A stretch of DNA of 37,074 bases from WGMI01 sp041739275 (GTDB taxonomy: Bacteria; Bacteroidota; Bacteroidia; Flavobacteriales; Schleiferiaceae). Location: contig JBGSOF010000008.1 in NCBI GenBank assembly GCA_041739275.1, forward strand, positions 1 through 37,074, written 5' to 3'. Shown in pieces: positions 1 to 6,339 of the stretch. The notes under the pieces were generated by a model. That model was not told the origin of the DNA, ran no database searches, and worked only from the letters and a program-made list of their open reading frames with translations. How positions within the stretch are numbered: position 1 is the stretch's first letter; every line of letters begins with the position of its first letter. The translations under genes and the position numbers were made by a program.

Positions 1-26
1 TGTAGTGGTCTAACTTTTTTGGACAG
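1..26 (+). repeat. IS left terminal inverted repeat
   Basis: This starts TGTAGTGGTC and ends GGACAG. Its reverse complement matches 1262-1287 at 18 of 26 positions. Confidence 0.8.
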
Positions 27-55
27 AAAAGTTGAACTTTCTTAATTTCTCTGTC

Positions 56-340
56 ATGAAAAGGAAAAGGCGGCAATTGACGATGGCGTTCAAGGTAAAG
101 GTTGTCTTAGAGGCACTTAAGGAGCGTTACACTGTTTCGGAGTTGGCGGAGCAGTTTGAAGTACACCCGAATCAGATATCGGCTTGGAAGAAGGAGTTTT
201 TAGCCAGTGCTGAGAATGGATTTGGTGTGTCAAAAGATGCCAAACGGCTGAAGGAGTCTGAACAGACACAGGATGAGCTGTATAAGGAAATAGGTAGGCT
301 GAAGGTGGAGAACGACTGGTTAAAAAAAAAGCTGCTCTAA
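56..340 (+). CDS. IS3-family transposase OrfA (helix-turn-helix)
   Basis: OrfA is the DNA-binding regulator of an IS3-family element and forms the N-terminus of the OrfAB transposase after frameshifting. The 94-residue product starts MKRKRRQL at the ATG at 56. An in-frame codon further upstream at 32 would add residues not expected in the family. A helix-turn-helix covers roughly residues 8-50 (KVKVVLEALKERYTVSELAEQF...HPNQISAWKKEFL), followed by a probable coiled coil (about 58-92, ELYKEIGRLKVENDWLKKKLL) that in this family mediates multimerisation. Its last codons run through an A9 tract that acts as the slippery site into orfB. Confidence 0.88.
   Translation: MKRKRRQLTMAFKVKVVLEALKERYTVSELAEQFEVHPNQISAWKKEFLASAENGFGVSKDAKRLKESEQTQDELYKEIGRLKVENDWLKKKLL
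325..331 (+). promoter_or_regulatory. Programmed -1 frameshift slippery heptamer (A AAA AAG)
   Basis: In the orfA frame, codons AAA AAA AAG occupy 323-331, giving the classical slippery heptamer A_AAA_AAG at 325-331. A -1 slip moves ribosomes into the orfB frame, which is open from here through the expected OrfB N-terminal helical domain. No structured stimulator was worked out. Confidence 0.75.
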
Positions 341-414
341 CGCCTCTTGACCAGCGTAAAAAGCTGATTGACAAGTCGGATGAGCAGTACAGTATCAGCC
401 AGCAGTGCGCCCTA

Positions 415-1182
415 TTGGGGATTAACCGCAGTACGTGGTACTATACACCCTCTGCCGGCTTGTTGGAGGAGGATCTCGTCTTGACGAGGCATTTGGACGA
501 TCTTTATGAAGAGGATGCAACGAGAGGGGTGCGTAGAATGGTCGCCGGTCTTGAAAGACAGGGTTATTCAATAGGCCGTTGCCGGGTGCGGAGTCTCATG
601 CGTCTGATGCGCATCAAGACGGTGTATTGTCATCCTCGCACCACGGTAATGGATCCGGCCAAGTATAAATTCCCCTACTTGCTTCGCAACCTGAAGATTA
701 CAAAGCCCAATCAGGTTTGGGCTTTGGATATCACGTACATACCCATGCAAAGAGGCTATATGTACTTGACGGCCATTATGGATCTATACAGTCGCTACAT
801 CGTCGGCTGGAGCCTCTCGAACACCATGGAAGCCGAATGGGTGGTCAAGACCCTGAACGATGCCGTAGAGGCCTGGGGGGCGCCTGAGATCATCAACTCT
901 GACCAAGGAAGCCAGTTTACCTCAGACCAATACATAGGCTTTGTAAAGAGCCTCAAGACGGTGCAAATTTCCATGGACGGCAAGGGCCGAGCGACGGACA
1001 ATGCCTTCATTGAGCGTTTCTTTAGAACGCTTAAATACGAGAAACTCTATCTCCAGGAACAGGCCAACGGAACGGAGCTCTACCACAACTGCGTCACCTT
1101 TATCGACTACTACAACCAAAGAAGAGAACACTCCAGCTTAGGATATTCCGCTCCATATCAGGTGTATAGAAAAGCCTCTTGA
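415..1182 (+). CDS. IS3-family transposase OrfB (DDE integrase core)
   Basis: This is the catalytic part of the transposase, producing the strand cleavage and joining of IS3 elements in the OrfAB fusion. A TTG at 415 is the first plausible independent start, but the reading frame is open back to the slippery site at 325-331 and encodes the expected OrfB N-terminus (KKLIDKSDEQYSISQQCALLG), so the natural product is the fusion. Numbered from 415, the DDE triad is D105 (VWALDITYIP), D163 (NSDQGSQFTS) and E200 (TDNAFIERFF), close to the usual D-x35-E spacing. The C-terminus (YYNQRREHSSLGYSAPYQVY) is full length for the family. Confidence 0.9.
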   Translation: MGINRSTWYYTPSAGLLEEDLVLTRHLDDLYEEDATRGVRRMVAGLERQGYSIGRCRVRSLMRLMRIKTVYCHPRTTVMDPAKYKFPYLLRNLKITKPNQVWALDITYIPMQRGYMYLTAIMDLYSRYIVGWSLSNTMEAEWVVKTLNDAVEAWGAPEIINSDQGSQFTSDQYIGFVKSLKTVQISMDGKGRATDNAFIERFFRTLKYEKLYLQEQANGTELYHNCVTFIDYYNQRREHSSLGYSAPYQVYRKAS

Positions 1183-1261
1183 GCGATTTCAACAAAAACA
1201 AAGAGTTTTAAGTCTCCCCCAGACCCCCTCTTTTCAACATCAACTATATTTGATTAGAAAA

Positions 1262-1287
1262 CTGTCCGAAGAGACTAGGCCACCTCA
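1262..1287 (-). repeat. IS right terminal inverted repeat
   Basis: Read on the minus strand it starts TGAGGTGGCC and ends GGACAG, mirroring the left end. It lies about 80 bp after the orfB stop, as usual for IS3 elements. Confidence 0.8.
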
Positions 1288-1514
1288 TACGAATTCGTTT
1301 CTTTTTTGACTGGACTTAATTTAAATGAGGCCGTGTCCAATGTACTATGAATTCTTCGACCTCACCTCAAACCCTTTGCTCCTGCGAGAGTCACCGCACC
1401 TCTTCGCGCTCCCTCTCCCCTACTGTCCTCCAAGTGACAGAACAGCCCGTTTCCCGCCCCGACCTTTGCAGCGGTTATTGAAACAACAACCTTCAACAAC
1501 CGTTTACTGTGGAA

Positions 1515-2117
1515 ATGGAACCCCCCGTGCACACCCTCAGCCCCACCCAGTACCAACACTACTACAACCACGGGCTCAGCTATGCCGAATACCGCGTACT
1601 CATCGACCAACTCGTCAGCGAAAACCGCACGTCGGGCCCAGATCAAAGTCAGGGTTTACTCGACTATACCCGCCTCAACCAAAAGCGCATACAGAGAATT
1701 GAAAAAACCTGGGAATGGAGCCCCGAACAACTCCAAGCCCTCGAGCAAAAACCTCGAAACGAATACTGGCTCGTCATCACCGAAGCATGGTGCGGAGACG
1801 CAGCGCAAATCATCCCCGCGCTCTGGCACATCGCACAAGCCGGAGGCAACATCCACATGCGCATGTTGTTGCGAGACGAAAACCCCGAACTCATGGACGC
1901 CCATTTGTTTCGAGGCACCAAAAGCATTCCCATACTCATTCGGCTCAATCAAAACTTCGAACTCCTCGGTCAATGGGGCCCTCGTCCCGCCATGGGCCAA
2001 GCATTCATCGAACAGGCCAAACGCGAAGGCAGCGATATGAACGCAGCCAAAGAGCAACTCCACCTCTGGTATGCCCGAGACAAAGGCCGCGCCATCGCAG
2101 CCGAATTATTGCTCTAA
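1515..2117 (+). CDS. Thioredoxin-like family protein with a single-cysteine active site
   Basis: A 200-residue cytosolic protein with a thioredoxin-like fold in its C-terminal two thirds: beta strand and active-site loop VITEAWCGDAAQ (about 87-98), and the cis-proline loop TKSIPILI (P139). The usual CxxC is reduced to C93-G-D-A, so disulfide exchange by the normal two-cysteine mechanism is unlikely, and peroxidase-like, glutathione-assisted or non-redox roles are possible. It resembles the Thioredoxin_9-type proteins of Bacteroidota. The N-terminal 70 residues are helical and not assigned. A GTG at 1509 in frame is an alternative start. It converges on rocD with only 19 bp between the stops. 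Confidence 0.72.
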   Translation: MEPPVHTLSPTQYQHYYNHGLSYAEYRVLIDQLVSENRTSGPDQSQGLLDYTRLNQKRIQRIEKTWEWSPEQLQALEQKPRNEYWLVITEAWCGDAAQIIPALWHIAQAGGNIHMRMLLRDENPELMDAHLFRGTKSIPILIRLNQNFELLGQWGPRPAMGQAFIEQAKREGSDMNAAKEQLHLWYARDKGRAIAAELLL

Positions 2118-2136
2118 AACCCTCGAAGAACGTCGA

Positions 2137-3441
2137 TTAGTTCGGCTTCGAAAAACCGAGGAAGACCGAACGGATCATCTCCAAGCCCTCCTCCATTTGT
2201 TGCCGATCGATCACCAAAGGCGGCGCAAAGCGAATGATGTTGCCGTGGGTCGGCTTGGCCAAAAGCCCCGCATCTTTTAGACCCACACACAAATCCCAAG
2301 CCGTGCTGCTCTCGGGCGTGTCGTTGATCAAAACCGCATTGAGCAAACCCCGCCCCCGAACCGAGGCAATCAGCGGAGAGATTTTCATCAAATCCTCAAT
2401 GCCCGCGCGGAACATCGCACCCATTTTGCGCGCGTTTTGAGCCAATCGCTCGTCTCGCACCACCTCTAAAGCCTCAATCGCCACGCGAGCCGCCAACGGA
2501 TTTCCACCAAAAGTGCTCCCGTGTTCGCCCGGCTTGATGACATCCATCACCACAGAATCAGCCAAAACCGCCGACACCGGATACATCCCACCCGAAAGCG
2601 CCTTTCCCAAAATCAAAACATCGGGCTTGCAATAAGTCGAAGTTCGCTCGCAATGTCCGGCGCAAGAACAGTCTCCGCACATCGCCAAAAGACTGCCCGT
2701 GCGCGCAATTCCCGTCTGAATTTCGTCGGCCATAAACAGCACCCCCGATTCTTTGCACAAGGCGTGCGCCTGCTCGAGAAAGCCATCAGGAGGAACCACC
2801 ACCCCCGCTTCGCCTTGAATCGGTTCGACCAAAAAGGCCACCAAATCCGGATCTTTAAAAACCTCTCTCAGCGCGGCCATCGAGCCATAGGCCACGGTGA
2901 CAAAACCCGGGGTATACGGGCCGAAATCATCCTTGCTCGAAGGGTCGCTGCTAAACGAAACAATGGTGGTGGTGCGCCCGTGAAAGTTCTCTGAACAAAC
3001 GGCAATCTTGGCCCGGCCCTCTGCCACCCCTTTGCGCTGATAGCCCCACTTGCGAGCCAACTTAATCGCCGTTTCCACCGCCTCGGCCCCCGAATTCATC
3101 GGCAGCATGCGCTCGAATCCAAAATATGCGCACAAATATTCGGCATAGGCACCGAGGGTGTCGTTGTAGAACGCGCGAGACGTAAGGGTCAATCGCCCGG
3201 CTTGTTCGCGCAGGGCCTCGACCAAACGCGGATGGCAATGGCCTTGATTCACCGCCGAATAGGCAGAGAGAAAGTCGAGATATCGCTTGCCTTCCGGGTC
3301 CCAGACATACACCCCTTCGCCCCTGCTCAACACCACGGGGAGCGGGTGATAATTGTGGGCTCCGTAGCGCTCATCCAGTTCTATGGCCCTTTGTGAAGTC
3401 GCAGCGTGAATTCCCCTCGGGGTATTGGTTTCTTTGAGCAT
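2137..3441 (-). CDS. rocD: Ornithine--oxo-acid aminotransferase (PLP class III)
   Basis: This enzyme transfers the delta-amino group of ornithine to 2-oxoglutarate, giving glutamate semialdehyde and glutamate, and links arginine degradation to proline and glutamate. The 434-residue protein has the class III aminotransferase layout: substrate entrance YSAVNQGHCHP (61-71), cofactor phosphate region NSGAEAVE (116-123), HGRTT (154-158), the pyridine-nitrogen aspartate D239 in MADEIQTG, and the Schiff-base lysine K280 in ILGKALSGG. Between D239 and K280 sits a cysteine-rich insert (C255, C258, C260, C264, C271). Start ATG at 3441 fits the family. A Bacteroidota promoter lies just upstream. Other class III aminotransferases (acetylornithine type) are the main alternative, but GKALSGGMYPVSAV is typical of ornithine aminotransferase. 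Confidence 0.93.
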   Translation of the reverse strand: MLKETNTPRGIHAATSQRAIELDERYGAHNYHPLPVVLSRGEGVYVWDPEGKRYLDFLSAYSAVNQGHCHPRLVEALREQAGRLTLTSRAFYNDTLGAYAEYLCAYFGFERMLPMNSGAEAVETAIKLARKWGYQRKGVAEGRAKIAVCSENFHGRTTTIVSFSSDPSSKDDFGPYTPGFVTVAYGSMAALREVFKDPDLVAFLVEPIQGEAGVVVPPDGFLEQAHALCKESGVLFMADEIQTGIARTGSLLAMCGDCSCAGHCERTSTYCKPDVLILGKALSGGMYPVSAVLADSVVMDVIKPGEHGSTFGGNPLAARVAIEALEVVRDERLAQNARKMGAMFRAGIEDLMKISPLIASVRGRGLLNAVLINDTPESSTAWDLCVGLKDAGLLAKPTHGNIIRFAPPLVIDRQQMEEGLEMIRSVFLGFSKPN

Positions 3442-3466
3442 GAGCGCGGCCGTTTTAACGTGAATT

Positions 3467-3494
3467 CAAAGGTAGCCCGAGCCCACGGACTCAA
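3467..3494 (-). promoter_or_regulatory. Predicted Bacteroidota-type promoter of rocD
   Basis: On the minus strand TACCTTTG (3474-3467) matches the -7 consensus TAnnTTTG exactly, with TTG at 3494-3492 as the -33 element, 17 nt apart, a little shorter than ideal. The box is about 25 nt upstream of the rocD ATG. Confidence 0.5.
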
Positions 3495-3829
3495 AAATTA
3501 AAAAACAGTTCGACGGAGTCTATAAAATGAATGGGAATTCTTATTCTATAAATTATTGACTCATAGAAATAAGATATACTCAGAAATCTCGCTGATATGA
3601 AATTAACTTCTTATCTAGCATTAATTTAAAGAACTAATATTTATCAGAGACTCATGGAAAAAACATGCGAATTATCGAAAGCGCGCAAGAGACCTTCCTC
3701 AAAATAGTCCGTACTCAAGTACAAAACAGGAGGAGAATCACATTTTTTATATAATCTTCATACTACAACATATAAACAGATGCGATCTTCGTCAGCGATT
3801 CAACGAAACAGAACTCAATCGAACCCCGT
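3495..3829. other. AT-rich intergenic stretch with no recognised gene
   Basis: From about 3490 to 3800 the sequence is clearly AT-richer than its surroundings and is broken by stops in the frames inspected. I see no RNA gene, inverted repeat of note or homology to a known family. It may be remnant or horizontally acquired DNA. Confidence 0.4.
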
Positions 3830-3991
3830 ATGATTTCAGAGCTCCTCTCTCAATTCGAAGGCTTCTTAAAGTCCCTCCTCGACCTCGAAGATCGCCGCCC
3901 GGTGAGCAGCCTGCAACCCTCTACCGTAAAACTCCCGGCATTCGGAAAAGGCCTCCCCCGCGCCTCTTCAGGGGTATCGATTACGGCCTGA
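3830..3991 (+). CDS. Possible 53-residue small ORF, unknown
   Basis: An ATG-initiated ORF begins MISELLSQFEGFLKSLLD, an amphipathic-looking start, and then turns into low-information sequence, ending at TGA 3989-3991. It lies in the gap upstream of the AlbA_2 gene on the same strand. I recognise no family. It may equally be chance, since only length and the GC shift relative to the AT-rich stretch before it support it. Confidence 0.15.
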   Translation: MISELLSQFEGFLKSLLDLEDRRPVSSLQPSTVKLPAFGKGLPRASSGVSITA

Positions 3992-4058
3992 CCACAGCCC
4001 TTCGAGATTCTGCCCCGCCCTCGAGCTCCAATCGCCTTGCGATACTACCTTTCGAGCG

Positions 4059-4688
4059 ATGGAAGAGCTGCTCGGATGGATCGCAGAAGGCGAACATCAA
4101 CGACAAGATTTCAAATTTGCCATTAACGATTCGCGCAAAATCGCGATCACGCTTTCGGCTTTTGCCAACACCGAAGGCGGGCGTCTCTTGGTAGGCGTCA
4201 AAGACAACGGGCGCTTGGCGGGGGTGCGCTCAGACGAAGAAATGTACATGGTCGAGGCCGCGGCCGAGATGTACTGCAGCCCCGAGCCCGAAGTTCATTA
4301 TCAAGTAGTCGAAGCCGAAGACCGAGAAGTGCTGGTCGTAGATGTGCTTCCCTCCGAAAACAAGCCCATCAAAGCGGTCGATGCCGAGGGCAAACCTTGG
4401 GCCTACGTGCGTTCGGGTGATCGGAATTTCTTGGCGAGCCCCGTGCACCTCGCGCTGTGGAGGCGGACTCAAGGCGAAACACTCACCCAGCGCTCGGCTT
4501 TTGGAACCCGTGAAACCGAAATGCTTAAACTCTTGGGAACCCAATCTGAATGGAAACTCAACGCCCTGGTCAAGGCCTCGGGGCTTTCGAGAAACGCCGT
4601 TCTGAACCGTCTCGGGGATTTTCTCTACTGGAAACTCATCGAATTGGTGCGGGTCGAAGACGAATACCGAATTCGACTGCTCTCTTGA
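4059..4688 (+). CDS. AlbA_2 (Schlafen-type) domain protein with C-terminal winged helix
   Basis: A 209-residue protein whose first 130 residues are a Schlafen AlbA_2 domain: EGEHQRQDFKFA at 10-21, the conserved strand-turn AFANTEGGRLLVGVKDNG at 34-51 and the late motif PWAYVRSGDRNF at about 112-123. Such domains are often annotated as ATP-binding or transcriptional regulators, and related folds in Schlafens bind or cleave RNA. The C-terminal 70 residues (about 140-209) look like a helix-turn-helix (KLNALVKASGLSRNAVLNRL), suggesting a DNA-binding regulator. It stands alone between two gene-poor gaps, so context gives no target. The ATG at 4059 fits the domain start. Confidence 0.75.
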   Translation: MEELLGWIAEGEHQRQDFKFAINDSRKIAITLSAFANTEGGRLLVGVKDNGRLAGVRSDEEMYMVEAAAEMYCSPEPEVHYQVVEAEDREVLVVDVLPSENKPIKAVDAEGKPWAYVRSGDRNFLASPVHLALWRRTQGETLTQRSAFGTRETEMLKLLGTQSEWKLNALVKASGLSRNAVLNRLGDFLYWKLIELVRVEDEYRIRLLS

Positions 4689-5723
4689 GCGATGCGCTTT
4701 AGACGACGCTCGGTTCGAAAACGACTTGAAGAGAGTTTCTTATGACATTGAAAATCTGTAACCTATAAAACACTGGTTCACAAAATTTCTGGGGACTGGG
4801 TGAAAAATGCGCAATGAGACTGTAAGGACATCCTCTTTGTGAGAAATTCTTAAGGGTTGCCTCAAGTCGATTAAGGGTTCCTTTTAGAAATGATAGTCCC
4901 AGAATTACTTGAACGAATTAAAAATCAACGAGGAGACCGCACATCTTGGTGCTTAAAGCCTCTCGACTCCGGGTATATTGATTTAGAAAACCCAAGGGCA
5001 GCGACGCCGAGTCGCAGCGAATGCGACTCTACTCGCCCTGAAAGGGCGGTCTATATCAGCCCACCGCAACGCGGTGGGCGCAGAATCGCAATCATTCGAG
5101 CCCTACATGGGCGACATATCTGGTCCTATTCTATTGTTTTGAAAACACATGGATCGAAGGCCTCCGCGACGTTTTAACACCAACGGACACATGTAGCCCC
5201 GCACGATTGTGCGGGGGTGAACATCAAGGTCGTAGCTCATCGACGAAGCCGGAAGATATCTTCCCGAAGACCCAGATATACCTTGTATGACCTTAGTTCA
5301 TTTATTCGTTTGTACGCCTTTTACGAACCAAAGATTGAATATTGATCTGCCGGAATAGACAGCGTTCCCCAGAAATATCCTGTTACCCGATTCATGTGAT
5401 GCTCATGTTGAAAGATCACACCGAGTATTTGAAAAGCGTTTTTGAAGAATGAATCCATGCCGCCGTTTAGATCAAAATAGCAATCTGCCACCCGAGAGCC
5501 TGAGGATGACCCCGAATCTTGTGAAAGGCAACCCTAAAAGCAAATCGGATCTCCAGAAATATCCGCTGTCCCACAGTACTCCTCTTGGAAGTCTCACAAA
5601 AGGAATCGGTTGCGGCATCACTCGCGAAACACCCGGATAAACCGGTATCGCGCGAACAGCAATGCTCACCGAAATGAATTGCCATCTCGGTTTTAGCCAA
5701 AAACCGGAGTTTTTAAAACCGAC
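4689..5723. other. Gene-free region containing a palindrome cluster
   Basis: No credible gene is seen in about 1 kb. Short frames such as 4890-5177 translate palindromic repeat DNA and look spurious. Apart from the palindromes at 5001-5216, the only oddity is a short imperfect repeat, CCAGAAATATCC, at about 5366 and 5553. Confidence 0.55.
5001..5216. repeat. Cluster of five short palindromes (REP-like)
   Basis: Five hairpins follow one another: 5001-5015 (GCGAC stem), 5034-5048 (CGCCCT stem, 3-nt loop), 5059-5079 (GCCCACCGC stem, 3-nt loop), 5100-5112 (GCCC stem) and 5197-5216 (CCCCGCAC stem, GATT loop). The stems are perfect but differ in sequence, unlike a CRISPR array. Their GC content contrasts with the AT-rich flanks. 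Arrays of this kind resemble REP or RAYT-associated intergenic repeats, but no transposase is near. Confidence 0.6.
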
Positions 5724-5730
5724 CCTAAAT

Positions 5731-5767
5731 AAAAAACCGCCTCGGGACGGAATCCCTGAGGCGGTTT
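5731..5767 (-). terminator. Rho-independent terminator of the rpoBC/DUF3467 unit
   Basis: On the minus strand a 14-bp stem (AAACCGCCTC base paired to GAGGCGGTTT, extended by TCCC/GGGA past one bulge) with a 5-nt loop is followed directly by a run of T. It lies about 37 bp after the DUF3467 stop and ends the long ribosomal/RNA polymerase unit. Confidence 0.9.
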
Positions 5768-5803
5768 GTGTGTGTTGGAATCAAATCCGACGCTCAAAGC
5801 ATA

Positions 5804-6112
5804 TCAAGCCTGACCTGTAGGTCCAAAATTCAGCGGCATGGCCGGTCCTTTGGGCTCGTCGATTTCGCCATGGGTTTCCTCATAGCGACGCACGTTTTCA
5901 GCCATGGCCATGGCAAACCTCTTGGCGTGCATCGGGCTGAGAATGATTCGAGAACGCACCCTCGGTTTGGGCACGCCCGGCATCATTTGGATAAAATCGA
6001 CCACGAACTCCATCACCGAGTGATTGATCACCGCCAGATTGGAATAAATCCCATCGGCGACGTCTTCTTTGATTTCGATGTTTAGATTCGGTTGTTGCTC
6101 GTTGATTTCCAT
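5804..6112 (-). CDS. DUF3467 domain-containing protein
   Basis: A 102-residue soluble protein of the DUF3467 family, function unknown. Recognisable features are the N-terminal EINEQQPNLNIEIKEDVADG, the central VDFIQMMPGVPKPRVRSRII and the SPMHAKRFAMAMAENVRRYE segment. It begins 11 bp after the true rpoC stop at 6124 and precedes the terminator at 5731-5767, so it is co-transcribed as the last gene of the RNA polymerase operon. This rpoC-DUF3467 linkage is familiar in Bacteroidota and suggests a transcription- or translation-related role, but that is inference from position only. Confidence 0.85.
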   Translation of the reverse strand: MEINEQQPNLNIEIKEDVADGIYSNLAVINHSVMEFVVDFIQMMPGVPKPRVRSRIILSPMHAKRFAMAMAENVRRYEETHGEIDEPKGPAMPLNFGPTGQA

Positions 6113-6123
6113 TTCGAAAAATC

Positions 6124-6339
6124 TTAGGCTCTCGCCAATTCAGCTTGCTCCCTGCGCTCGTTCATCCGATCGAGTTCGTCTTTTGAGCCGACCAAGGTAT
6201 TGACGTAGCGCTTCAGACCCGTACCTGCAGGAATGCGGTGTCCGACGATGACGTTCTCCTTGAGGCCCTCGCGATAGTCCACCTTGGCGTTCACCGCGGC
6301 CTCGTTCAAAACCTTGGTGGTTTCCTGGAACGAAGCGGC
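6124..6339 (-). pseudogene. rpoC: C-terminal 71 codons of rpoC beyond the amber codon
   Basis: This is in the same frame as rpoC with no start of its own near the break. It encodes the conserved end of beta' (AASFQETTKVLNEAAVNAKV, then GLKENVIVGHRIPAGTG and an acidic tail), ending in TAA at 6126-6124. The region is well preserved at the amino-acid level, which argues against a long-decayed remnant. One base change (TCG to TAG), a sequencing error or readthrough would restore full-length RpoC. Confidence 0.85.

Larger units (their letters stand above)
1..1287 (+). mobile_element. IS3-family insertion sequence, apparently complete
   Basis: The element is bounded by imperfect terminal inverted repeats at 1-26 and 1262-1287, which agree at 18 of 26 positions by my alignment and end in the TG...CA typical of IS3-family elements. 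It carries orfA and orfB with a -1 slippery site between them and an intact DDE transposase domain, so it could be active. The left end coincides with the first base of the window, so the left target duplication cannot be checked. The abrupt edge suggests that the source contig breaks at this repeat. Confidence 0.88.

Noticed and set aside
1325..1702. 125-codon frame beside the thioredoxin-like gene
   Set aside because: It is proline- and arginine-rich, lies out of frame over the real gene and begins in a region with no supporting features.
4890..5177. 95-codon frame in the gap at 5 kb
   Set aside because: It runs through the palindrome cluster; its composition is that of repeat DNA, not of a protein.
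5001..5216. CRISPR-like array
   Set aside because: Five hairpins differ in sequence and spacing and there is no repeated unit, so this is not a CRISPR array.
5467..5700. Short frames on the minus strand at 5.5 kb
   Set aside because: They have no start context, no family resemblance and end in low-information sequence.
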